Source: Palsa-851 sp035534435
Lineage (GTDB): Bacteria > Chloroflexota > Dormibacteria > Aeolococcales > Aeolococcaceae
Reading direction: 5' to 3'
Length of the DNA stretch: 12,942 nucleotides
Assembly: GCA_035534435.1 (NCBI GenBank)
Contig: DATLRX010000006.1
Location: 1 to 12,942 of the forward strand
Shown: positions 1 through 5,745 of the stretch, piece after piece
How the letters are laid out: the number at the start of each line of letters is the position of its first letter
Numbering within the stretch: the first letter of the stretch is position 1
The notes under the pieces: model-generated
The model's input: only the letters and a program-made list of their open reading frames with translations
Told to the model about the DNA's origin: nothing
Databases searched by the model: none
Made by a program: the position numbers and the translations under genes

Positions 1-19
1 ACCGCGCAGTTTCTTACCA

Positions 20-87
20 GGGCTGGTTCATCAGAGATGGGTCAGCCCCGGATCCCGTGAGGTGGCCCATCACCACACGGAGGATCC
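20..87 (+). promoter_or_regulatory. Structured 5' leader with two mutually exclusive stem-loops
   Basis: Bases 20-32 can pair with 36-48 (13 pairs, three of them G-U, triloop AGA). The 36-44 arm can instead pair with 63-71 (9 pairs, one G-U), so the two hairpins cannot coexist. A GGATCC at 50-55 is complementary to the GGATCC at 82-87, which overlaps the Shine-Dalgarno GGAGGA (79-84). This looks like an attenuator or translational switch for the aromatic biosynthesis gene. The folds are seen in the sequence; the regulatory role is inferred. There is no U-tract, and a short in-frame ORF (37-60) has no aromatic codons, so it is not a classic trp-type leader peptide. The first hairpin could also be the terminator of a gene upstream of the window. 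Confidence 0.4.
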
Positions 88-92
88 TTACG

Positions 93-1181
93 GTGACCAT
101 AGAGCCGCTGCTCCCGAGCGCGACACATCGTCACGCCACGCGCCGAGTCCGGATCGGCGACGTCGTCGTCGGCGGTGACTCGATTCCCGTCATCGCCGGA
201 CCGTGCGCCGTCGAGACGGGCTATGTCGAGCATGCGCTGGCGGCTCATCGAGCCGGTGCCAGTGTGCTCCGGGGGTGCGTGCTCAAGCCGCGCACCCGCC
301 CGGGATCGTTCCAGGGGATCGGGCTCGCCGGTCTGCCGCTGCTCGACGAGGCACGACGACGAACGGGCCTGCCCGTGATGGCGGAACCGCTCGAGGTGGG
401 CGATATCGCCGTGCTGCGCGACCATGTCGACGCGCTGATGATCGGCGCCCGCTCGATGCACAACACGCCGCTGCTGCGCGCCGCGGGGCGGAGCGGCATG
501 CCGGTGATCGTCAAGCGAGGCATGTCCGCCACGTACGACGAGTGGCTCGCGGCCGCGGAGTACGTCACCGGTGAGGGCAACGCGCAGGTCATCCTGTGCG
601 AGCGCGGAATACGGACCTTCGAGACGGCGACACGGAACACGCTCGACGTCAGCGCGATCGCGGTGCTCCGTGAGCTGACCGATCTCCCCATCGCGGTCGA
701 TCCGAGTCACGCCGCCGGCAAGGCCGGATGGGTCCCGTCGCTCGCGGTCGCCGCGCTCGCGGCCGGCGCTGACGCGCTGATCATCGAAGCCCATCCGGAC
801 CCGGAGCGATCGATGTGCGACGCGGCGCAGGCCATCACGCCGGCGGCTCTGGCGCGCATCGTCGCCGCATCCCGCGCGCTCTGCGCGATGACACGGCCGG
901 CGGTCATGGAGACGGTCAGCGGCTGCCGCGCGGTGATCGACACCATCGACGACGCGGTGTTCCAGATGCTCGAATACCGCGCGGCCGTGGTCGAGGCCGT
1001 GCAGCAGCACAAGTCGTCGGCATCGATACCGATGCGCGACGTCGGTCGCGAGCAGGCGATCGTCGATCGTCTGTCAACCCGCTCCCCGCGACTCGGTGGT
1101 GAGCGTGTCGATCGGCTGGTGCGCGCAATCATCGACGAGTGTCTCGACGCGGCGACCGACGAGATCGCCGTACCGGCCTGA
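93..1181 (+). CDS. aroF: DAHP synthase (type I-beta) with C-terminal AroQ chorismate mutase domain
   Basis: Catalyses condensation of phosphoenolpyruvate and erythrose 4-phosphate, the first step of the shikimate pathway; the fused domain converts chorismate to prephenate. The 362-residue product has family motifs in order: IAGPCAVE (metal ligand Cys38), KPRTRPGSFQG, IGARSMHNT, VIVKRGM, DPSHAAGK (His206) and IIEAHP (Glu232). From about residue 270 an AroQ helix bundle follows, with Arg279, Arg296, Lys307, the RD pair 315-316 and Glu320 in the usual active-site spacing. There is no N-terminal regulatory ACT or ferredoxin-like domain, so feedback control probably acts through the mutase domain, as known for such fusions. 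The GTG at 93 is preferred because GGAGGA (79-84) lies 8 bases upstream; an in-frame GTG at 57 would add 12 residues. It ends directly against the stop codon of the convergent DUF4349 gene. Confidence 0.93.
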   Translation: MTIEPLLPSATHRHATRRVRIGDVVVGGDSIPVIAGPCAVETGYVEHALAAHRAGASVLRGCVLKPRTRPGSFQGIGLAGLPLLDEARRRTGLPVMAEPLEVGDIAVLRDHVDALMIGARSMHNTPLLRAAGRSGMPVIVKRGMSATYDEWLAAAEYVTGEGNAQVILCERGIRTFETATRNTLDVSAIAVLRELTDLPIAVDPSHAAGKAGWVPSLAVAALAAGADALIIEAHPDPERSMCDAAQAITPAALARIVAASRALCAMTRPAVMETVSGCRAVIDTIDDAVFQMLEYRAAVVEAVQQHKSSASIPMRDVGREQAIVDRLSTRSPRLGGERVDRLVRAIIDECLDAATDEIAVPA

Positions 1182-2066
1182 TCAGGGGGCCGGGCGCGGA
1201 CTCCGGCGCAGAAAACGCTGCGACCAGCGCCATATGCCAAGCGCGAGCGCGGCAACGACCAGCACAGGGATCGCGGTGACCAACACGTCGAGGACCACCC
1301 CGGTGACGGCAATCGCGTTGCGCCAGCCGCCGCTGATGCCGGAGGACAGGGCGCTCGGTGCCGCAGCCACGAGGCGTGGCGTGCCACGCTCCGACAGGGC
1401 GATCGTCGCGGTGGCCATATCGACCGACGCGGTCAGAGCGTTGAGCTCGCCCTGATCGGTGTCGATCTCGATCTGCACGGTTTCGATCTGCTGTTCGAGT
1501 GCGGTGACATCGGAGAGGGATGTGGCCTTCGACAGCAGCGTGTCCAGCGCGTGGAGATGCGCATGTGCAGACGCCAGCTCCGCGTTGACGTCGATGAACT
1601 GCGAGGTGTGATCGATGCTCGAGAAGTCGATCGATGACGCGATGAACGTCGAGGGCATGCCGTTCAGGAACGTGGCGATCGTCGTCGCGGGGATGTCGAG
1701 CGTGACGGAGCCGCCGACGATGTGGCCGTCGCGAGCGGGCTGGGTCGACGAGCTGGCGACGTAACCGCCGAGTGCGACGGCCCTGGCGATGACATTGTCG
1801 AACGAGGCGAGGAATGCTCCGGACGGGACTGTGTACGCGGCGTGGACCGATCGCTGCAATGCCGCGGTCGGCGGGGTGCCGACGGTGATGCCGGTCGGTG
1901 CGGGAGCGGACGCGCCGGCGGCAGCGTCGCTCGCCGGCACATCGGCTGGCCCGTGGACCGGCGCCGAACCCTCCATGACCGAGGAGGTCGAGCTGCTCGC
2001 GCATCCGGTGAGCGCAGCGGCGGCCGCGAGGATCGTGAAGACGGCGAAGGCGCGGCGGGTGTGCAT
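1182..2066 (-). CDS. DUF4349 domain lipoprotein with C-terminal membrane anchor
   Basis: A 294-residue envelope protein of unknown function. Residues 1-22 form a lipoprotein signal peptide (Arg4-Arg5, Ala-rich core, lipobox LTGC, Cys22), followed by a Ser/Ala/Pro-rich linker. The middle matches the DUF4349 pattern: a GGYV motif, a VTLDIPA strand, a segment like 'DVTxQYVD' reading SIDHTSQFIDVNAEL, and a long helical, probably coiled-coil stretch rich in Leu and Glu. A hydrophobic helix (VVLDVLVTAIPVLVVAALAL) and a basic tail RRSPRPAP close the protein. I chose the ATG at 2066 because the signal peptide begins there; the open frame runs further upstream but that part is low-complexity and overlaps the divergent gene. 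No Shine-Dalgarno is visible; CACAAT lies 5 bases before the start, suggesting a leaderless message. The function of the family is not known to me. Confidence 0.85.
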   Translation of the reverse strand: MHTRRAFAVFTILAAAAALTGCASSSTSSVMEGSAPVHGPADVPASDAAAGASAPAPTGITVGTPPTAALQRSVHAAYTVPSGAFLASFDNVIARAVALGGYVASSSTQPARDGHIVGGSVTLDIPATTIATFLNGMPSTFIASSIDFSSIDHTSQFIDVNAELASAHAHLHALDTLLSKATSLSDVTALEQQIETVQIEIDTDQGELNALTASVDMATATIALSERGTPRLVAAAPSALSSGISGGWRNAIAVTGVVLDVLVTAIPVLVVAALALGIWRWSQRFLRRSPRPAP

Positions 2067-2145
2067 CGGTGATTGTGAGACGCCGGCTGCGGCGCCGAGG
2101 TTCCCGCTGCCCCCTTTGCGCCGGGCGGGGCACAATGCGAGCTGG
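2067..2145. promoter_or_regulatory. Divergent promoter region between two lipoprotein genes
   Basis: A 79-base region drives genes in both directions. Each start is preceded by the same hexamer CACAAT: on the plus strand at 2131-2136 (9 bases before the ATG at 2146), and on the minus strand as the complement of 2072-2077 (5 bases before the ATG at 2066). This resembles -10 elements of leaderless promoters. No good -35 match is seen, so the promoter assignment is an inference. Confidence 0.35.
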
Positions 2146-2841
2146 ATGAAACGCTGGGAGTGGAGCGTGGCACTCGGTATCACCGCAGTCCTGATCGCGG
2201 GATGCGGCGAGACATCGACGGCTGCCTCGACGCCGACACCGACTGCGGCAGCGCCGGCGCCGCCGCCGGCTGCGGTCGTCAAGGCCGCCATGGTCACGGC
2301 CGGCGATGTCCCGGGATCGTCCGTCGGCCAGGCGCCAACCGAGGGCTCCGAAGCAGCGCTCGTCCGCAACGGGCTGGTTCCCTCAGCGTGCATCAAGGCC
2401 GGTGGCATCACATCAGGTGTGCGCGATGCGGTGGGGACGGATGTGAGCCAGCCGCTGACGTCTGCCGCAAAGGCGGTCACCGAGGCCGTGATCCTCGAGG
2501 CGAATGCGGCCGATACCGCGACCGACATCGGCCAGGCAACCGCTGGGGCGCGCGCGTGTCCCGCGAGTGATCAGAACACGGCCGCGCAGTTCGCCGATGC
2601 GTTGGTGACAACATCGACGATTACCATGGGTCGCTGGACGGGGACACGCACGTCGGCGATGGACACGTTCGCAACCGGTGTCACCCGGGTCGCAAGCTAC
2701 GTCTACTTCCTCGGGTTGACCGGCGGATTGCTCGTGCTCCAGCTCGGTGTCGCGTTCGCGAACGTCGCACCCTCGACGCTGTACCAGCAACAGGCCGATG
2801 CGATTGCGACCAAGCTGACGCAGCGCCTCGGGGCACTGTGA
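2146..2841 (+). CDS. Putative lipoprotein of unknown function
   Basis: A 231-residue secreted lipoprotein. Residues 1-20 are a lipoprotein signal peptide (MKRWEW, then a hydrophobic core, lipobox LIAGC with Cys20), followed by a Thr/Ala/Pro-rich linker to about residue 45. The mature part starts with a segment (VTAGDVPG) reminiscent of actinobacterial PknH-type sensor and Lpp lipoproteins and contains further Cys in the VPSACIKAG and ARACPAS segments, which could form a disulfide. A hydrophobic stretch (VYFLGLTGGLLVLQLGVAF) near the C-terminus may be a buried strand pair rather than a membrane helix. I recognise no domain with confidence. The ATG at 2146 is chosen because the signal peptide starts there; upstream in-frame sequence overlaps the divergent gene. 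Its stop overlaps the start of the next gene (GTGA), so the two are probably translated together. Confidence 0.75.
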   Translation: MKRWEWSVALGITAVLIAGCGETSTAASTPTPTAAAPAPPPAAVVKAAMVTAGDVPGSSVGQAPTEGSEAALVRNGLVPSACIKAGGITSGVRDAVGTDVSQPLTSAAKAVTEAVILEANAADTATDIGQATAGARACPASDQNTAAQFADALVTTSTITMGRWTGTRTSAMDTFATGVTRVASYVYFLGLTGGLLVLQLGVAFANVAPSTLYQQQADAIATKLTQRLGAL

Positions 2842-3437
2842 TCGGTTTGCGCAAACGCGACGCACGAGCGGCGGTCCGGGCATTCAATCCGGTCGACCTT
2901 GCGCAGATGGAGAGCGCCGCGTGGATCGGCTACTACCGTCGCGAATGGGGCCGCGTGCTCGCCGCCTCGGTCGGCCTGGTCCGCTGCGGATTTCGATTGC
3001 CGTGGCCGCAGACGCTCTGGGGCGCGTGGCTCGTGCTCCGCGCGAACCAGCTCTGGGCACCGTATCCCGACAACGACCCGGACGGGGCGCGCCGCCTCAT
3101 GACCGGGTTCTACACGCTGGCCGGCGGGAGTGGAAAGGGATTCGATCCCACGCGAGCTGCGCGGCTCGAGGTGGAGTGGTGGCGCGCGCACCGCGAGTTG
3201 CAGCATGACGCCGCTCGGGACCCCGCTGAGCTCGGCGAGGCCGTGGCCGCGCTCTACGCGTACACGTATGACACGCCCATCGACGGCGTTCGCGAGAGCG
3301 GAGAGCTGCGCGCCGACGCGATGCGCATCTGCGATCGCTGGGTCGCGAGCGGGTGTGACCTGAACGATCCCATGGTCAACGACATGCGGCGCTCGCTGTT
3401 GCGCAGCTATCGCAGCTTGAAGGTTGCGGTGACGTGA
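2838..3437 (+). CDS. Hypothetical protein, tryptophan-rich N-terminal half
   Basis: A 199-residue, probably cytosolic protein without signal peptide or clear membrane helix. It is rich in Trp, Tyr and Arg in the first half: segments AAWIGYYRREWGR, FRLPWPQTLWGAW and NQLWAPYPDNDP stand out, followed by RRLMTGFYTLAG. The remainder looks helical, ending in a basic RRSLLRSYRSLK. The pattern looks like a conserved actinobacterial hypothetical family, but I cannot name it. The GTG start overlaps the previous stop by 4 bases (GTGA), indicating translational coupling with the lipoprotein at 2146-2841, so the two products may act together. A strong hairpin at 3448-3484 probably ends the operon. Coding is supported by base use and by the coupling. 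Confidence 0.72.
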   Translation: MIGLRKRDARAAVRAFNPVDLAQMESAAWIGYYRREWGRVLAASVGLVRCGFRLPWPQTLWGAWLVLRANQLWAPYPDNDPDGARRLMTGFYTLAGGSGKGFDPTRAARLEVEWWRAHRELQHDAARDPAELGEAVAALYAYTYDTPIDGVRESGELRADAMRICDRWVASGCDLNDPMVNDMRRSLLRSYRSLKVAVT

Positions 3438-3447
3438 TGGCCCAGCT

Positions 3448-3484
3448 GCCGGATTGGCGGGGCGCTGGGTTCCCCGATTCCGGC
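3448..3484 (+). terminator. Hairpin terminator after the lipoprotein operon
   Basis: GCCGGA (3448-3453) pairs with TCCGGC (3479-3484) and GGGG (3459-3462) with CCCC (3472-3475), with a small internal loop. It lies 10 bases after the stop codon at 3437. There is no U-tract, which is common for hairpin terminators in GC-rich bacteria. Confidence 0.5.
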
Positions 3485-3767
3485 GGGTCAAAACGGTGCA
3501 CCCGGGGTAGGATTGACTCCACTGGAGTTTCGCTGATACCCAATATGTTCCGGCGGGAAGTTGATCGGCATCGCCGGACTTGCGGTGGCGCAGCGCGCGC
3601 AGGAGCGGCACAGCGCAACGCTCTATGGCATGGCCGTCGCACCGCACATGGCTCGCCGCGGCGCGCCCTCGTGCTGCAACTGATCGACGCGTGCCGGCGG
3701 TGCGGATCGGTAGCATGCGCCAGACGCGCACCGGTAGCGGTGCCGGCAGCGGTGGGAGACAGGCAAG
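3485..3767 (+). promoter_or_regulatory. Long regulatory gap before lldD with inverted repeat ACTCCAcTGGAGT
   Basis: The 283 bases between the terminator and lldD hold no convincing gene. TTGACT (3513-3518) overlaps a perfect 6-base inverted repeat with one central base (3516-3528). TAGGAT (3508-3513) just before it could be a -10, placing the repeat over the transcription start; alternatively TTGACT is a -35 and the repeat sits in the spacer, as in MerR-type promoters. Near the gene, GCACCG/CGGTGC (3728-3743, loop GTAG) forms a small hairpin just upstream of the Shine-Dalgarno at 3754-3759. An operator is likely but its regulator is not in the window. A 40-codon frame from TTG 3561 is too weak to call. 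Confidence 0.4.
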
Positions 3768-4979
3768 TTGTCGGAGCGACAGATCCCGAAGTGGAGCGAG
3801 ATCCGTCCGCTCCTGCGCGCCAAGCCCTTCTCGCTCAGCGCGACGCAGCGACGCCTCCAGCGTGCGCTGACCATCGGCGATCTTCGAAAGGTTGCGCGTG
3901 GCCATGTGCCGCGCGCGGTGTTCGACTACACCGACGGCGCCGCGGACGCCGAGATCAGTCTTCGCCGCGCGCGACAGCTGTTTCGGGAGCTGGAGTTCTC
4001 GCCGTCGGTGCTGCGGGACGTCTCGCGTCTCGACACGACCACCTCCATGCTCGGGCGGGAGTCCGCGCTGCCCTTCGCGTTCGCACCCACAGGGTTTACG
4101 CGCTTGATGCACCACGCGGGCGAGTGTGCCGTGGCGCGAGTCGCCCAATCGATCGGCATTCCGTATGCGCTCTCCACACTGGGGACGACGTCGATCGAGA
4201 ATGTCGCCGCTGCTGCACCGGCGGCGCGCATGTGGTTTCAGCTATACGTGTGGCGAGATCGAGGCGCCGGCGAGGAGCTGATGCACCGTGCGCGCGACGC
4301 GGGGTTCGAGGCGCTCATGCTCACCGTGGATGCACCGGTGGCCGGCATGCGCTTGCGCGATGTGCGCAACGGTTTCTCCATCCCACCGACATTGACGCCG
4401 AAGACCGTGGCGGATATCGCGACCCATCCCGCGTGGTGGATGAATCTCTTGACCACGCGGCCGCTCACGTTTGCCTCGCTCAGCGCGTGGGACCGAACCA
4501 TCGCGGAGCTCATGAACGAGCTGTTCGATCCGACCATGACCATGGCCGACCTCGCATGGGTCCGTTCGTGCTGGGACGGGCCGCTCATCATCAAGGGCGT
4601 CCAGACCGTCGCCGATGCGAAGCGAGTGGCGGACGCGGGAGTCGAGGCCGTCGTGCTCTCCAACCACGGCGGCAGGCAGCTTGATCGCGCACCGGTGCCG
4701 CTCCGGCTCGTGCCCGCCGTCGTCGCTGCCGTCGGGGATCGCACCGAGGTCTGGATGGACACGGGGATCATGAGTGGCGCGGACATCGTTGCGGCAATCG
4801 CGCTCGGTGCCAAGGCGACCATGGTGGGCAGGGGATACCTGTACGGACTCATGGCCGGTGGCGAGCGCGGCGTCGCCCGGGCCGCTGAGATCCTCACGTC
4901 GGAGATTCGTCGCACGATGAAGCTCCTCGGGGTGCGGAGCATCGCCGAGCTCGGTCCCCATCACGTGCGCATGCCCTGA
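3768..4979 (+). CDS. lldD: FMN-dependent L-lactate dehydrogenase (LldD2-like)
   Basis: Oxidises L-lactate to pyruvate, probably passing electrons to the membrane quinone pool, allowing growth on lactate. The 403-residue product follows mycobacterial LldD2 almost end to end: LTIGDLRKVARG, PRAVFDYTDGAADAE, FAPTGFTRLMH, LSTLGTTSIE, WFQLYVWRDR, TVDAPVAGMRLRDVRNG, LIIKGVQ, the catalytic SNHGGRQLDRAP (His300, Arg303), DTGIMSGADIVAAIALGA and GRGYLYGLMAGGE. This is the FMN-binding alpha/beta barrel of the hydroxy-acid oxidase family. The start is TTG at 3768, 8 bases after GGGAGA (3754-3759); the encoded N-terminus aligns with LldD2, so a longer form is unlikely. The preceding gap holds an inverted repeat that may be its operator. 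No FadR-type regulator or lactate permease lies beside it. Another hydroxy acid as substrate is possible, but lactate is most likely. Confidence 0.93.
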   Translation: MSERQIPKWSEIRPLLRAKPFSLSATQRRLQRALTIGDLRKVARGHVPRAVFDYTDGAADAEISLRRARQLFRELEFSPSVLRDVSRLDTTTSMLGRESALPFAFAPTGFTRLMHHAGECAVARVAQSIGIPYALSTLGTTSIENVAAAAPAARMWFQLYVWRDRGAGEELMHRARDAGFEALMLTVDAPVAGMRLRDVRNGFSIPPTLTPKTVADIATHPAWWMNLLTTRPLTFASLSAWDRTIAELMNELFDPTMTMADLAWVRSCWDGPLIIKGVQTVADAKRVADAGVEAVVLSNHGGRQLDRAPVPLRLVPAVVAAVGDRTEVWMDTGIMSGADIVAAIALGAKATMVGRGYLYGLMAGGERGVARAAEILTSEIRRTMKLLGVRSIAELGPHHVRMP

Positions 4980-5006
4980 CGTGAGGAGGTTCAGTCGGGA
5001 CTCACG
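4980..5006 (+). terminator. Weak hairpin after lldD
   Basis: CGTGAG (4980-4985) is complementary to CTCACG (5001-5006), starting right after the lldD stop codon. The 15-base loop makes it weak, and there is no U-tract. Confidence 0.22.
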
Positions 5007-5080
5007 CGCGCGCTGCACAACCGGTAGCGATTGCGCCGACGAACAGCGTTCATCGACAGTGCATACTTGCGTGAACTCGG

Positions 5081-5086
5081 TAGGGT
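5081..5086 (+). promoter_or_regulatory. Candidate -10 element TAGGGT
   Basis: CGGTAGGGT lies 48 bases before the start at 5134. The same GGTAGGNT pattern recurs before lldD (3508) and before the SHOCT gene (5431). No clear -35 is seen. Confidence 0.25.
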
Positions 5087-5133
5087 CGGCAGTCTCGCCA
5101 AGGCCCTCCGTGCGTCCCGGAATGGAGGTTGGC

Positions 5134-5400
5134 ATGCCGAAACTGGTGATGACTCACGCTGTGGCCGACATCGAACGGTGGCTCAGGGGCAAGGACGAGC
5201 GTGCCGCGGCAATTGGGGCGGTTGCCACGAACGTGACCGACCACGTCGCGGCGGACGGGAGCAATAACGTCGCCATCACCGCCGACGTCCACGACGTCGA
5301 GGCTGCGCAGGCGATGGTCACATCGCCATCTCCCGAGACGGTTGCCTTGATGGAGAGCCACGGCGTCCTCCCGCCGGTGACCACCTACATCGAGAGGTAG
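5134..5400 (+). CDS. Small conserved-looking protein, possible ferredoxin-like (dimeric barrel) fold
   Basis: An 88-residue cytosolic protein. It opens with MPKLVMTHAVADIERWL, then a Lys/Glu/Arg helix, an NVTDHVAADGSNNVAITADV strand pair, a DVEAAQAMV helix and a C-terminal VLPPVTTYIER strand. This beta-alpha-beta-beta-alpha-beta order resembles ABM/dimeric alpha-beta barrel proteins, but that is an inference from pattern only and no catalytic residue can be assigned. The ATG at 5134 has a strong Shine-Dalgarno (GGAGG, 5124-5128); an ATG at 5122 is in frame but lacks one. It stands alone, 154 bases after lldD, with a candidate -10 at 5081-5086. The function is unknown. Confidence 0.78.
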   Translation: MPKLVMTHAVADIERWLRGKDERAAAIGAVATNVTDHVAADGSNNVAITADVHDVEAAQAMVTSPSPETVALMESHGVLPPVTTYIER

Positions 5401-5430
5401 CGCCCGACTTCGCCCTCGTCGATTCAGGGG

Positions 5431-5436
5431 TAGGCT
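5431..5436 (+). promoter_or_regulatory. Candidate -10 element TAGGCT for the SHOCT gene
   Basis: GGGGTAGGCT lies 31 bases after the preceding stop codon and 6 bases before an ATC codon that is in frame with the SHOCT protein. It matches the GGTAGGNT pattern seen at two other places in this window. Confidence 0.3.
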
Positions 5437-5478
5437 CTGGGAATCACAATCCTCCTCCCCAATCTCATCCTTTTCTCG

Positions 5479-5670
5479 GTGGTTGCCATCGCTGTCGTGG
5501 TGGTGGTCGTCGTGGTTTCTGCGACTCGCAACCCGCATCCGCCGCCGCCGCCGTTCCCTCCACAGCGGATGAGCAGTCCCGCGCTCAGTGAGCTGGATCT
5601 CCGATACGCGCGTGGTGAGATCGAACGTGATGAGTACCTGCGCCGCCGCTCCGACATCCTGGAGCGGTAG
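5479..5670 (+). CDS. Membrane-anchored SHOCT-domain mini-protein
   Basis: A 63-residue protein with an N-terminal hydrophobic helix made largely of valine, a Pro-rich linker (NPHPPPPPFPPQ), and a C-terminal SHOCT helix pair: SELDLRYARGEIERDEYLRRRSDIL, split here as LDLRYARGEIERDEYL plus RRRSDIL. The SHOCT motif is a short oligomerisation module common at protein ends in actinobacteria. From GTG 5479 only about 14 hydrophobic residues remain, and there is no Shine-Dalgarno. The frame is open back to the stop codon at 5431 and encodes 14 more mostly hydrophobic codons (CTG 5437, ATC 5443), which would complete a normal membrane helix. The true start may therefore be an unusual codon. A hairpin at 5681-5710 follows and the next gene is convergent. 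Confidence 0.72.
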   Translation: MVAIAVVVVVVVVSATRNPHPPPPPFPPQRMSSPALSELDLRYARGEIERDEYLRRRSDILER

Positions 5671-5680
5671 CGGGGACTAA

Positions 5681-5710
5681 CCGCGCGTCGCGCTCGACCG
5701 CGTCGCGCGG
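5681..5710. terminator. Bidirectional terminator hairpin between convergent small genes
   Basis: CCGCGCG (5681-5687) pairs with CGCGCGG (5704-5710); after one T-T mismatch, CGCG (5689-5692) pairs with CGCG (5699-5702) across a 6-base loop. It lies 10 bases after the SHOCT stop and 35 bases past the stop of the minus-strand gene. Confidence 0.55.
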
Positions 5711-5745
5711 ACGTGTGCGGGCTTGCTCACCGCCTGAGGGTCGAT

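Noticed and set aside
37..60. Seven-codon ORF in the leader as a trp-type leader peptide
   Set aside because: Encodes MGQPRIP: no Trp, Phe or Tyr codons and no ribosome site, so classic ribosome-stalling attenuation is unlikely.
20..71. T-box riboswitch before the aromatic biosynthesis gene
   Set aside because: No T-box consensus antiterminator (AGGGTGGNACCGCGG-like) and no visible specifier loop. The window also begins too late to hold one.
42..1010. Long minus-strand open frame opposite the DAHP synthase gene
   Set aside because: Arg/His-rich, low-complexity product without any domain, and the opposite strand carries a gene with every family motif. It is a shadow of high GC content.
3440..3510. 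tRNA-like folding with a GGGTTCC...TTCC segment
   Set aside because: No four-arm cloverleaf, no anticodon stem of the right spacing and no T-loop GTTCGANTC. It is better explained as a terminator hairpin.
2703..4148. 481-codon minus-strand frame across three plus-strand genes
   Set aside because: It overlaps the coupled lipoprotein operon, the terminator and lldD, and its product is Arg/Pro-rich with no recognisable domain.
3434..4684. 416-codon plus-strand frame overlapping lldD
   Set aside because: From 3768 on it is the wrong frame of lldD and its product is Arg/Ala/His-rich. The LldD frame is certain by homology.
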